A DNA stretch of 64,000 nt from Amphirosellinia nigrospora (lineage: Eukaryota > Ascomycota > Sordariomycetes > Xylariales > Xylariaceae), in contig SCHM01000005.1 in assembly GCA_004123355.1 (NCBI GenBank), forward strand, positions 1,240,001 to 1,304,000, written 5' to 3'. Of this stretch, positions 23,787 to 35,427 are shown piece after piece. The notes below the pieces were generated by a model that saw nothing but the letters and a program-made list of their open reading frames with translations, was not told the DNA's origin and searched no databases. A program made the translations under genes and the position numbers. Numbering within the stretch: the stretch's first letter is position 1; every line of letters begins with the position of its first letter.

Positions 23787-24395
23787 TTAGATGAACTCCC
23801 AGGTGACTTGAACGCGTCCCTGTTCTTCGCTAGCCAGCTGATCGAAGACGGCGGGAGAGACACTGTAAAGTAAAAGTTAACGCCTTCCCTTTCTAGGCGG
23901 AATTTGCAATAATCTTAGGAGTATAGATATAACTGCGGAAGGTTCAATTGTGCCTTTAAGCCCTAAGGAGAAATAGAAGACGATGAACTACTTACTCAAT
24001 GGAATCACCGGCACAGCCTGGGCATTTATCCACTACCTTGGCAGTTGTTGATTTGCCGTTATAGTGAATACGAATAGACTTGCCGCAGTGTCCAGTATCA
24101 GGCACCGAAAGGGCAACGACGGCGTCACTGTTGCTGTTGACCCAGCCACACGAGCCCTGTAACAGTCGGAGTTAGTTATTGTAACTCGGAACGTGACTTT
24201 CAGGTTCCAGAAACTTCTAGACAACATCTTGACTTCACAAGGAGATTTCGTGCTCTAAAAGATGCAATATAAAAGAGACTGGCTTCGGGAACTACGCACC
24301 AGACCGGGGTAATAAAATGTCATATCTCCGGAGAAGGCGATGGCAGGACCAACAGCCATGGCGATGGCAACAATGATCTTAGTGATAGTAATCAT
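23787..24395 (-). CDS. Small secreted double-psi beta-barrel (RlpA/expansin-like) protein
   Basis: Three exons (24300-24395, 23996-24156, 23787-23862) join in phase to 110 residues. The first about 20 residues are a signal peptide (IIVAIAMAVGPAIAFS). The mature protein is one compact domain: GDMTFYYPG, GSCGWVNSNSDAVVALS, CGKSIRIHYNG, VVDKCPGCAGDSI and DVSPAVFDQLA. This is the pattern of fungal RlpA-like/barwin-like DPBB proteins, including the catalytic-type Asp in VVDKCPGC. Four cysteines can make two disulfides. Such proteins are secreted and sometimes expressed in planta; whether this one acts on cell walls or inhibits a protease cannot be seen. The exons are too short for single-frame ORF finding. 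Confidence 0.88.
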
Positions 24396-25866
24396 GATGT
24401 TAGCTGTATGGTTGAAGACGATGAGTTGGTGAATGGTCGTGGAGGTAAGCAGGGGATTGATGATAAGTTGGTCGAGGTGTGGATTATAGAGAGACGGTAG
24501 GCAAGTAACAAACTGTGATGGGAATATCTAGCATCTTATATGCCTTGTATGCCGTGCCGTTCCTTCCACGCAAGTCTTGACCTTATAATGGTATTGTAGT
24601 GCATTTTACATTGAATTGCCGAAGCTGACGCATCACTCTATGTGATACGATATCTAATCAACTTCGGGGAGTACAGAGGCGAGGGTCTAGAGGTCTATTG
24701 AGGGAACGTTTCGTCAAACGTGTGGGATGTAGCCTCTAGAGCCGATTGGGTTGGTAATGTTATCGTGGCATAATTCTGTCTTATGGGTTTCATGACATTG
24801 CGATGATACATCGTAGTCACTCCCTTGGATGAGGAGAAACGTGCGAGCGGAGGGACAATCGATTGGTACCGTTCCCAAATAAACACATCGTGGTGGGTCA
24901 AGTCAGCGAGTTCCTGGGATATTAAGGATGAATGAGATTTCTGCTGTAGTTCTAGACCATTTGCCTTGTGTCGGGTACGCACATAAACGTTTCTCAGCCC
25001 CCTTCCCTCGGTCTTGGCGTACGTACACTTGGCCCTGATCGCTTATGTCGTGTTATCTTCCATAAAACAGCAAACGAGGCAAATATAGGCTCTGAAGCCT
25101 GTTGTATAACAAGAAACGATACACGGCGATGTGTAGCGTCATTAATGCACGCTCGGCAAGTCTATACCAGAAAATAATTAGAAATCGCTATTCAAGGTGG
25201 TCGCTCCGGCCGGACTTTTGAGGATACAATATGATATTTCTGGAAAACCATATTGATTGGTTTGCGTACAGCCCGGCTTAGCTAATCACCACTCGTATCG
25301 ATCTGACTATGAGGCGACAGGCGAACCGTTGAACTCGCATAGATTCTCTCATCTTCTCGTTCAGGAAATATAGTCGATTACAAGGGACAGTCAATGCGCG
25401 CGGGAACACTCGAGGTATCAATGTTTTTACTGGCTAAAACTCTCGAAGAGGGCTATCAGAAGAACTTGAGCGTCTGTTTAATTCCCCTTACGTCGAGTTC
25501 CTTGCTTGGAATTTGAAATTTGCGGGGGTATGCGTTCGCCTTCTGTTTCGACATACCCTCATAGCCTGTATCATATTAATACTAAATAAGATAATGACGA
25601 ATCATGTATATTGCTCACCTAGTGGGAATCTATGTGGAGAATTTCTTATTGTAGATTCTAAACTCTAAGGACTTTGTGGCTCCCTTCTTTCCGGAGGCTT
25701 GGAGTAAAGGGAGCTCAAACTGGGCCACAGGGATTGCACGACGCAATAAGCCACCTGGTACTGTCATTTAACAATATGCAAGCTCAGAAGTACTATCCAC
25801 CAGCCCGACTCTTTCCGTGGATGCTGTGTAAGGCAGACAGTGTTCACACTGACACTAACATGACCT
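24396..25866. other. Intergenic, no gene recognised
   Basis: This holds the DPBB gene promoter and unassigned sequence. A 95-codon minus-strand ORF at 24695-24982 has no recognisable feature. Confidence 0.45.
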
Positions 25867-26604
25867 TTAGCCCGACCCAGGGTTGAAACTTGGATAGATC
25901 CAACAATCCGAACCACCAGCGGTGTATGTGAAATCCTCAATTTCGCCAACAAACTCACAAAGTTCGCCTTCAATGAAGTTGACTGCATGGCAAAACCAAT
26001 AATCATCGTCCTGACGAACCTCTAGTCCTGCATTCTGGGCTCTCTTGGCTTTTTCGAACGAACCAGAGCACTAGTAATTGTGTCAGAAACGGGTCAAATC
26101 AAAAGGAGAAAAGTTCAGCTGTTTGGGGTATTAACTCACCGCATAGATGCAATCTTGGAAGCTTGCGTTATTTGGAACGACCTTGGTTTGTGAAGGATAT
26201 CTCTGGTTACATTGGACTAAAGAGCAAAGTCGGTCACCCTCTATCTATTGATTTTGGAGTGGGAAATACTTACTGTCACACCTCGCATACCCCCCAAAAA
26301 TGTATTCATACCAGTTATTGTTGATCGTGTATGGACCATAAGGGCGGCCAACTTTATATGGGCCACATTTGCAGACTTCCGCCTCCCAGTCTACCGGGTT
26401 GGAGGTAGGGTCGGGAACTTCGCAAGACGTGGTAGGCGTCGGTGTCGGTGGTGCGGTACCAGTACCCAGACATTTCGCGTTTCTTCGGCCCATGCTTCCA
26501 TGACGCCCTTCAAGCTTGAGGGCATGGTCTGCCCGGTCTGCATGATAGGCGACGCCAAGGCTGACAAGCCCAAGGATGCTTGCCAGGTTCTTGTTGAAGA
26601 GCAT
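25867..26604 (-). CDS. Small secreted protein of unknown function (203 aa, multiple Cys)
   Basis: Three exons (26274-26604, 26140-26216, 25867-26070) join in phase to 203 residues. The N terminus MLFNKNLASILGLVSLGVAY is a signal peptide. A Pro/Thr linker (about residues 52-60) leads to a Cys-containing domain with EVCKCGPYKVG, YARCDIQCNQRYPS, FQDCIYACSG, WFCHAVNFIEGELCEF and DCWIYPSFNPG. The regular cysteine spacing suggests a disulfide-rich extracellular fold. I do not recognise the family. No frame disruption is present. Confidence 0.78.
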
Positions 26605-27756
26605 CTTGAGATATGTCTACACCGATTAGTGAAGATATTCGGAAAACGAAGTTATTTTCCGACGCATTCGATACAGGTCGAGCCGGCCAGAGAACAGATT
26701 TGTGCCTAATGGTGGGGGCTTGACCGCTTTTATAACCCGACCATCTTATGAGGTTATGGACGTACCACATTCTCATGTCGGCCATGTCGGTCGATGCCTC
26801 AGCCCGTCAGCCCTATACAGGGTTGGTAAATTAGCCCATGGTTATCAAGTCACCATTCACGACTTGGCATCTCAGTGCCAATGCTAGACTAACTAATTCG
26901 GGTGACAAACCACAGTAAGTAATGCGAGTTGATCCAAGTTCGCTTAGAGGGCAGTGGAAACAGTAACTATAGTTTCTCTGTCTGGATACAATCGATACTA
27001 GGAAGCTTTGGTAGCTCTTAGTTTGGAACTTGTTGAGTGTGCTATAGGAGTTGATGTTCCCTGTCTAACTCGCCCGGAAACATATCAATAGGCTATTTAA
27101 AACTTAAAAATCCACGCTGCCAAGGCGCAAAAGAGATGAATGCTTATGCTCTTAAGCATTCATTAGAAGGATTATACGATGCAGCATGGGACCCTAGATA
27201 GGACCTTTTTGACGAGATCGATACATAGTGTAAAGTAGGTAGCAATTGCAACGTCGGGAACTTATTCCTTATGACACGTCGTATTGTTTGGCTTCAATGT
27301 CAAATGTCTGCTAGAAATAAGGCGTCAGCCTTCATACTATTGTAATTCAACACCTTGAATCTGAATTTCCAGGTATTATAATTGTTCTCGTTCATCCAGG
27401 GGCCTGTTACTCAGCTGACACGGCCTTGGATGCCTGGTTAAATTCATATTAGGTTATAGCGTAATAATTCTGTTTATGAAACTAGCTACCTCCTAATATA
27501 CATCATTCTATTCGCTTAAGCAACTTTAAGTGCCTTGACTTGAATGGACGTCGGAAAACAACCATACTCAATAATGTGTAAGAAGAGGGGACTAGGCAAT
27601 GAAGCTCTAGGCACCAACGGGGTTCTAAACAGTCGTATCCTCACCCGTTTACCTTAGGTAGGTATTTCCCATAAACTTAAATAGCCACTTATTTCTTTAC
27701 AGTCTGCTGCGACTACGAAGAAACGAGCAGTCCATAGTCTTACGTTCCTAGCACAA
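26605..27756. other. Divergent intergenic region, no gene recognised
   Basis: This holds the promoters of the small secreted gene and the DUF4804-like gene, plus an 11-bp-stem inverted repeat near 27150. No other gene was recognised. Confidence 0.5.
27136..27163. repeat. Perfect inverted repeat, 11-bp stem, 6-nt loop
   Basis: ATGAATGCTTA and its exact reverse complement flank TGCTCT in non-coding DNA. Confidence 0.8.
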
Positions 27757-29047
27757 ATGTCCCAACATCTAAGCTTGGCAGACTTCGGCTTCAAGACTTC
27801 CCACGAATGCCAAGCCTCCAATCACTTCAAACAGCGTGACAAAATGCGACCACGAAATAGTGAGAAGTGATGCAGCAACACCCGTATTGTAGTCCATGCT
27901 CGCTTCCCCAAGCTCGTGCAACAGTTTCTCGCGCACAAGAGGCTTCACGGCAGTAATGTCGAGCAGGCTCTCTATCACGCCGGATGGACCTGGCAGCAGC
28001 AGATCGCTCGCCTAGTTGAGAAGCGGGCACTGGTCTTTTTAGACAGGAGCGATCACACGGTGCTTCGGAGCGGCGAGAAAATCGGAGCGGCATATAGAGA
28101 GTGGGATCGTGTTGGGACTGAGGAGGAGGGGTCCAACGCACACTTATTTCTTCGAGATTATCTCAGCTACGATGAGATTATGTTGAGTAGCTTGATCGGT
28201 GTCAGTGGCACCAGCTCCTTCATCAACGACGGCCGGCGGAATAACATGGGTCGTCTCGATAAGGCGGGCGAGTTCGAACCCCGTGGCGTTATTGTCGGGC
28301 TTGTTGGCGCGAGGTTCGAGAGAGATGACAGAATGGACTCAACTTACGTGTTAAAGAGTGTCGCTAATGCAAGGCAACACCCTGAACTTAGGGATATCTT
28401 CTTTGAGTTCTTTGGGAGGAGCAGAAATTCGACCGCGGACTTCGAGGATGATGTGTACAAGGCGAGGATACGCATCGCAGCTGACATACTACTCAGCGAA
28501 GCAAGCCGAAGGGCAAAAAGTGTGGGAAAGAAGGCCCACGTCTACGTCGTTGGACTTGGGCTTGGCGTGTGGGCATTCGACTCAAACCAGACCCAGCTCT
28601 ACGTGCAGGCGTTTCTTGCATCTTTAGCCAAACTGGGCGACGAGCTTTCGCACATCGGGACCGTAGAGTTCGCTTACATTAACCCAGTATTGGAGTTTGA
28701 TTCGCGGTCGATGCCTTTTGGGCCGTCTAAAACGGTCATCAACGTCAGGTTCTCACGACGCAACCCCGCAGCAAAACTCCGGGGCGCTGATGCGGACCAT
28801 CTGCTTGTTCTGAGCTATGCGTGGGATGGAAATGCATTTCCGGGAAATGAGTGAGTCGATTCACTATTCTGGACAATAGAGATTTGAACTGACATTCTAT
28901 AGATACTGGATGGGTTCTCTCTCGGCGACGGGCGACCCTGCCGCGGCTTGTATGTCAAATATTAGCGAGCTTCATAATCCCATGATTAATCCTGGGTTTC
29001 TTAATCGCATCGAAGTTCTTGGTACGCCACCGCAGGTCTCGAACTAA
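27757..29047 (+). CDS. DUF4804-like protein with one in-frame TGA
   Basis: The frame from the ATG at 27757 runs to 28850, then a 52-nt intron (28851-28902), then to TAA at 29045. Recognisable blocks are GEFEPRGVIVGLVGARFER, ADFEDDVYKARIRIAADILL, VYVVGLGLGVWAF, INVRFSRRNPAAKL, LVLSYAWDGNAFPGNEYW and SATGDPAAAC. These recall fungal proteins annotated as DUF4804; this assignment is from memory. A TGA at 27868 (codon 38) interrupts an otherwise continuous N terminus (RPRNSEK / CSNTRIVVHARFPKLV). No missing base or plausible intron explains it, so it is a real nonsense mutation or a substitution error. Function is unknown. The gene is convergent with the SDR. Confidence 0.65.
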
Positions 29048-29339
29048 CGATGTTATTCGGGGCATTATGGAAGTATTTGCGGTCAACCAGAGAGGAATTG
29101 GTTGCTCTGTCTGTTTTGATGCACACTATAAATAAACATACCTTATGAAGTTTTTCGTATCAGTTCCTTTCAAAAACGAAATGTTAATCTAAACCTAAAT
29201 CAAGTCACAGCACCTTCGTTTGATTACGTAGCGAGCGTCTGAAGGCGCAAGCGGTTTTGATTGAATCCCAACTAATCCTCGAGAATTATTGGTAATATTG
29301 CTCAGTTAAAATTGAACTCTCAAACGAGTTTGTTATAGC

Positions 29340-30233
29340 CTATAGTCGCACTTCCAAATACTCCAACAGCCCCATTCTCCTGTACATGTTGACCCTATTA
29401 TTGTCCAAAACAGCGGTAGCAGCTTGAGCACCGCCCATGGTCGGGTCCGGAATCATCCTGAACGGTTTCTTACCCCGAGGGAACCTCGCGAGCTCGACCA
29501 GTGCGTCCGCAACGATCTGAGGATCTGCATCCGGGGGTACCAGGGCTGCGGTACCAGTCATGTTTTGCTCACCGAGGTTCTTGGTCGGCCCCTCCGCGTA
29601 TTCTTGTGCAATGTCGGGCCGGCCAGGCTTCGCCGCATCGATGAAGTGATTGGTGCCCGTGGTGAATACGCCCGGGCTCACGATTGTAGTCTCAATGCCC
29701 CAAGTGGTTAATTCCGCGGCGTAGCTCTGCGCGAGGTTATCCTGTGCTGCCTTGGCGGCGAAGTACGCGCCCAGATACGGGCTGTTGGCGCCGAATGTGG
29801 ACGAGCTTCCGATCCAGACGAGGTGTCCCCGCCGTGCCCGGCGCATGTGTGGTAGAGCGGCTATGTTGAGTCGATGGCAGCCCACGACGTTGACGTCGTA
29901 GAGCCGCAGGTATTGATCTGCCGTGAAGCTCTCTGCCGGGCCGTAGTTCATGTGTCCTGCATTATGGATGATGACGTCGAGGCGTCCGGCCTTGTCGAGC
30001 ACGTGTTTTACAGCGGCGTCCACTGAGTTTTGGGATAATAGGTCGAGCGATACTGTGCGGAGATCCGCCTTGTTCTCACGCGCAAATGTTGCGGCTTCCT
30101 TTTCGTATTGGGTCGTGTTGCCGTCATGAGAGTACATTCCCGCAAACACGATGTGTCCCTCTTTAGCGAGTGCGCGGGCGGCAAGGGCCCCAAAACCTGT
30201 AGAGGCGCCTGTTATAAGATAAATTTGCGACAT
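29340..30233 (-). CDS. Classical short-chain dehydrogenase/reductase
   Basis: A single 297-residue exon, intact. The NAD(P) site is TGASTGFG (residues 8-15), then HNAGH with N91, the catalytic Ser in GSSSTFG (143-145), and Tyr157/Lys161 in YFAAK. Length and motif order are those of classical SDRs that oxidise or reduce alcohol/ketone groups. An R or K directly after the second strand, which would decide NADP over NAD preference, is not obvious. The substrate is unknown. It is convergent with the DUF4804-like gene, and no pathway neighbour is apparent. Confidence 0.93.
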   Translation of the reverse strand: MSQIYLITGASTGFGALAARALAKEGHIVFAGMYSHDGNTTQYEKEAATFARENKADLRTVSLDLLSQNSVDAAVKHVLDKAGRLDVIIHNAGHMNYGPAESFTADQYLRLYDVNVVGCHRLNIAALPHMRRARRGHLVWIGSSSTFGANSPYLGAYFAAKAAQDNLAQSYAAELTTWGIETTIVSPGVFTTGTNHFIDAAKPGRPDIAQEYAEGPTKNLGEQNMTGTAALVPPDADPQIVADALVELARFPRGKKPFRMIPDPTMGGAQAATAVLDNNRVNMYRRMGLLEYLEVRL

Positions 30234-32107
30234 TTCGATTTGTTTCTCTTGTTTCTGGATGTTGGCGTTTATGGTGTTTTGCGACGGTCATCTCGAAGCT
30301 TGTTGCTCGAAATAATCGACAGCAAAGCCATTATATACATTCTCACACTTACTAGACTCATTGAGAGGCTCTTATTCCTAGAGGCAAAAGGAAAGCTTCA
30401 CAATGCTGTAATGGAAGGAGTTTGGCGGAGAAAAAGGAGTCATCGGGATTATAGAGTATCTTGGTGTTAGCGCCGAGTCGGGTTTGGAACACCCACCTAC
30501 CAACATCCGGGCCCCGACCCGGCTTTCCAGAAAGCCGGGTCGGGCAAACACCTGTGGCACTAGCATCGGCAGCATCGGCACTCATAGGCGAGTCGCGTCT
30601 CCTTTGGTACTTCTAATGCTTTCTGAACCGGGACCGACGAGATATGCACGGACTTAGTCGGATGTTTTGATATGAATGTGGCGAGACTATCGATTCTCGC
30701 CTTCATTATCCAAGTTTTACCGACGGTGATAAGAAAACAATCCCTTCCGCTCTCGAACAAGGGAAATGAATAATTGTGTGCTCATGTCCGTCCTTCTCCA
30801 AAATGCGGACTGAGCCTTGGTGGTTGGAGCACGTAGTCGTGGCCGTAGTCAGCAACTTGCAGCCGTGCATGGTTTTTTCTATCATTTTGGTCATGAGGCA
30901 TTCAGCAGGGTATTCCTACATGGAGCTACCTAACCTTAGGCAGAGTTCCTACTAAACTAACACCCATCGTAAGTAGGTGTGTTAGATATCTGCACAGGCC
31001 TGGGCTAGGAACGTTTAGTCTACCGCGGCTATCTATTCCGGGGTGAGGGAAGGATTAGGGATGAGAGCCAAAACCCCTCAATCAGCCAACATATTCAGAA
31101 GACGAGTACTATGTAGGCATAAGACTACAGTCACATGTCAGTTCATGCCCATGTCCAGCTTGCGCAAATTTGATAACAAAGCAATTCAGCACATAACCAA
31201 TTAGACATTTTGCACAATGGCTAGTGCTTTTTCTTAGTTTAGTCAGGATGTGATTAGAAACGAGATAATTGATTGTTGATATTGCTATGAGCTCCAAAAT
31301 CAGTTTTCCTCGGTTGGAAGATTGATTGACTGACAGACTCCTTAAACAGGTTATGCCCTATCAAAGCAGTGTAATAAGCGGCGTGCAGGACTTGGGGCTG
31401 TAATAAACAATCTGGGGGCCTATCAACAGCCCCTAATTTGCAGAACGATGCTCCACTAACGGGTGGGTGGGGCGGACCTGATGGGCGGGTACCCGAGATT
31501 GGCCGAGGGGTGGAGGGGTCGTCCCATGAGCCAGCTATCGAGGTAGTACTTTAGGTACCTACTGTAGCGTATCGTAGCGCGTGCAGTGCAGCAAAAACCA
31601 GGGCCACAGCAGCCGCATGCATTCCATCACACCTCTCTTAATTCTTCTGCCACCCACCCAATCTAAACATCTACATCATCCAAATTCCGACACACGAAAA
31701 AAAGCTCTCCCGCGATTTTCTTATATTCGCCCGCCATCTTGCCGTTTCTGCCTCGCATCATTTTCTCTTTGCGGTACCCGACCTGTTGGCGCTGGACGCT
31801 TTTTGCGATACTGGGGTTTTGCTATTGCATCGGGCACTTGCTACTCGACTGCGTATCGGAGCTCCTCCGAACATACGCTGAAGACTCTTCCATACAATAC
31901 TACAACTCAAGACATCTTCGCGTGGCAGGATAACCCCCGATTCCATATTTTCCGTCAAAGTCAACCTAAATTCCCGAGACCTCGGCACAAAGCGGCGTGT
32001 CTTGACGGTACCCACACATATACCGAAACCGTCCGCCCTGACGATATCGGACCGTATACCGGACTGGAAGCGAGCGGTCTACCCAGGTATCTCTATCACG
32101 ACGGAAA
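30234..32107. other. Long divergent intergenic region
   Basis: This holds the SDR promoter on the left and the CT-rich promoter/leader of the next gene on the right (about 31600-32100). A perfect GC-rich inverted repeat occurs at 30513-30544. A large ORF at 31581-32414 is judged to be out of frame with the real gene. Confidence 0.5.
30513..30544. repeat. Perfect 15-bp inverted repeat with 2-nt loop (GC-rich)
   Basis: CCCGACCCGGCTTTC and its exact reverse complement are separated by CA only. This would make a very stable hairpin or cruciform in non-coding DNA upstream of the SDR. Confidence 0.9.
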
Positions 32108-32595
32108 ATGCCCTCACAACGACCTTTCTTCCTGTCTTCCTTCTTCGCCGCTTTCCGGCAGCAGGCACCCTCGCTGGCCGCCGCACCCCAACCCAACAAA
32201 CACACACAGCCGTCGCCCGGCAGCACATCCTACGGCTCGGCCCCGTCATCTTCACAGGCGCGGTCCATCTCCTCATCCTCCGCTGCTCATGCCCAAGGCG
32301 CCGCATCATCAGCAGCGACGTCATCACCCCGCCGCGGACAGGTGCTGGGGCCGGGAGCAGCAGCGTAATGAACCAACTCCAGCCGCTGCACTCTCCGCGG
32401 CCGATTCCCGGTAGCAGCCCGGCCCACCGACGCGGCAGCGATAGTAGCAGCGAGGGCTTCCGAGACGTACTGGGCGCCGACAAGTGGTATATCGGGGGTC
32501 GGACCGCCGGCGGTGAGGAGAAGTTCTTCAAGCTCGGGGTCGTGAAGCGCGTGCGGAGCCAAGACCGACTTAGTCTGGATCGCTTAAGTCTATGA
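32108..32595 (+). CDS. Conserved fungal protein of unknown function with WYIGGRT C terminus
   Basis: The ATG at 32108 starts MPSQRPFFLSSFFAAFRQQA, followed by a low-complexity Ser/Ala/Pro region. Near 32368 the frame ends, but one frame over it continues with AHRRGSDSSSEGFRDVLGAD, KWYIGGRTAGGEEKFFKLG and a tail SQDRLSLDRLSL. The direction of the shift fits one missing base in the GC-rich stretch near 32340. I recognise the C-terminal block as typical of short uncharacterised Pezizomycotina proteins. The Ser-rich repeats SLDRLSL suggest phosphorylation or docking, which is inference. Length would be about 163 residues. Confidence 0.6.
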
Positions 32596-33353
32596 GAGCA
32601 CCATGCCTATATAGAAAACGCGGTCATCTAGATGTGTAGGAGGAAGAGAAAGTTCGAATTAAGCGAGGTTTGGGCGTTCGTGTACACGCATCCCAAGGGT
32701 CAACGAAATTGGCCCCCTGGGGAGAGATTAGGTGCGATAAGGATTACACTAGTTAGAGAGGAATTCAGAAATCGTAGATGCGGATGGGCTCGAACATACA
32801 GCAAACATCAACAATGTAGCGGGATGGACTCGCTACAAGGGTGGGCAGGCACGGAAATCATGGACGCGGGTGGAGTGAGCTTAACGTCAGATCTCTGTCC
32901 TTTTTTGGCGGCAAAATGGACACGGCGTAGATGGCTATCTATTCGGAATCGGCGTTTACATGGTGGGAAGAGGCATTGCATTAAGAAAAGTAAAGGTTTT
33001 TGGGCACCCATCGACGCCTCCAAAAACGTACCATATAAACTATCATATATCAACGCTGTCACGATATTTTTACACGAATACAACACTACTACTGATACTC
33101 TTGTATCGTCTACTGAATGCATTTTTGAGTTGCTTTGGAGTGATACTTGAGATAATTTCTACCCAGCATTCCTTCCTGCGTGCAATGATGTAATCGTAAA
33201 TTGTGGGATGATAGGGAATTAGCTATCACTTCCTTGTTTGTGTTACGGGAGTAATGATGAATAATCTCGCATTTTATTGCCAAGTATTGAGTAATGTACA
33301 CCATAAGAACAGGTAGGGAGTTGACCATATACAGGTTTTGTCGGTTGGACAAA
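32596..33353. other. 3' region between convergent genes
   Basis: This lies between the conserved orphan (+) and ALG10 (-). A 172-codon plus-strand ORF at 32632-33150 has no recognised domain and probably lies in 3' UTR/intergenic sequence. Confidence 0.5.
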
Positions 33354-35427
33354 TTACCACATAAACCGCTGTACGCGCCCGCCATCTTGAAGCGTGCCGT
33401 CGGGCGCCCGCCAGTAAAACGGCCGTGTCACGAATATGTACATGGTGGCGGCATTTATGAGTATAAACCAAGCCGTCTCGAGGAATAGAATAGGGACATA
33501 ATTGCTACTCTCCTGCCTAGATTGCTTTGGTTGACTAGACACCCGCAATGGTGAAAACAAGGACGGTGCAGGAGTAGCAGGCACAAGAAGCCGCCAGAAG
33601 ACCCATGGTAGGATGAAATAACGCGGCTCGACAAGCGGCGCTGTCATTAGAGAGAGCGAGGTGGTGAGGAGAAGTATTAGTACCGTTGATATGGGTGGAG
33701 ATTGTAGACCGTCCTTGACTTCAACCTTTTTCTGGTCTTTTATAGGTGGCGCCTTACTGGTATCTAGGTCGGTTGTCTGAGTTGCCCCTGGTGAGATGGG
33801 AATGAAGGGTGACCAAACCCCCTTCACCTGAGCGGGGTGAGATGCTTTGGTGCCTTGCAAGGCACCCAACACATCCAGGCGCAGAGAACATAGACGGGTG
33901 CGAGGGCGTACCGAATCCACCACGCTCTCAAAATGCTGTACCGGAAGACGTAAAATACGTAGTGCCTATTATCGGCAAGCGTAAAGGGGTGTATGATGGT
34001 GTTGAATCGGACTATGAGGAGCGCTACCGCCACAGCACCACAGCCGACGAGGGCAGTAATTGCTAAGCGGATCGACAAGACGCTCTGAAATGTGAGCATA
34101 TTATTGGCTAGGTCGAGGAGCTGAGGAATGAAGAGCGGTGCGGAGAAAAACGCGAAGAAGGGCCATATGTAAAGCATCTGAGCAAGATGCAGGGTAGCGA
34201 CATGGTTGGATTTATCGCCTGACCGGATTAGCATAAGCAAGTACATGGTTAGCGACGACTTCAAGCTCACCTAACACCACGCCGCCATTCCAGGCTACAA
34301 AGGCAACAAACGAGGCGAGTACGAACCCGTGGGGCCATACAAACCTGCGTAATACCAGCGAGAAGTTGCATACAGCAGCGATACCAATGCTTATTACGCA
34401 GAAAATGGCATCTGAGTTTGTCAGTGAGTCCTTCCTGACGGGGCCAGTAGTACGTACCGACGGGTTGCGCGAGGCTCAAAGGGGGATCATGAATCTCTCC
34501 AAGTGAGTATCTCCAGGCATAAAATCTGATCTGATCAGATACGGTCTGAAATTGAGGTGTCTTCACAGGCGCTGGGGCCAATGTCTTAATAGCATTAACG
34601 ACCTCTAATCCACCCATGTAACCACAACCCAGAAGATGTTTGTCTGCGGAAGCCAAGGGCAAGAATGCCCAGTACAAGTGAGTAGACATCGCTCAAAAAC
34701 GACGATTGCTTCGTGCTGACTCTTGTGAGTGATTCGCATACGTGAGTATCACAATAAGTGGTCGATGCTGGGTCTGTATAGTACAGCCCCGAGAAAAAGA
34801 ATAGCACCGGGAAGAGGGCAATGTTGGTCCCCGTGACGATATCGTGAACTGCAGTATGGCGCTCACTATCGGGCCTTGCAGAGGGCCGAGACAAGTGCGC
34901 TCTGCAAACGATAACCAAAACCGAGATACATGAAACGACGAAGACATTAAATGCTCGTAAGTTATAAATCGAACATGGAAACCCCAGTAGTCGATTGAAC
35001 ACGATAGTTGAGAAGTACCTAGTTGTATGAGCTATGGCTAGCCAAACGGCTGTTGTGATGGCTCAAACTCACAGTCCAGGCGGGGTAGTGATCTTATTAT
35101 CCCATTCAAAATATCTACCCTCACAGTAGACTTGGGCTTGAGGAATATGAAAGACTTCGTCCTGGTGAAACGTTCATTAGTTCACAACTCATCGGATCCT
35201 AATCAGGAGGTACGTACTAAGTATGGTTCAGGCACGTTCTCAGTGACCGTGAGTAGCCATGAAAGTGCCAAAGGAGTGACACATGAGAGTGCAATAGCAA
35301 TTCCGAGAAGTGAACCACGTAACTGTTGTGAGTATCTAGTGCATAAGTACGCGATGCTGGTTGGGGCGGCTAAGCGTGTAAGCCAAATTGTGAGTGATGG
35401 CTCATTGGAAGCTGTAGCTGCACTCAT
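33354..35427 (-). CDS. ALG10: ALG10, dolichyl-P-Glc alpha-1,2-glucosyltransferase (frame broken several times)
   Basis: Exon 1 (35218-35427) ends VPEPYL and joins exon 2 (35073-35161), which starts [20 protein letters not shown] and ends ITTPPGL. Exon 3 begins at 35018 with [12 protein letters not shown]. Later blocks are [20 protein letters not shown] and, at the C terminus, [29 protein letters not shown] and QRFMW. These are hallmarks of the DIE2/ALG10 family, which adds the last glucose to the lipid-linked N-glycan precursor in the ER; many hydrophobic segments agree. Between 34600 and 34770 four short shifts (about 34759, 34697, 34645, 34618) and at least one more downstream each look like a missing base in a run. 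It is divergent from DHODH. Confidence 0.88.

Noticed and set aside
31581-32414. 277-codon ORF as the real gene at this locus.
   Set aside because: It overlaps 32108-32595 in another frame. That shorter reading carries the recognisable conserved C terminus, while this one is His/Pro-rich noise over a leader region.
32632-33150. 172-codon plus-strand ORF.
   Set aside because: No similarity or feature recognised; it lies in the 3' region between two convergent genes.
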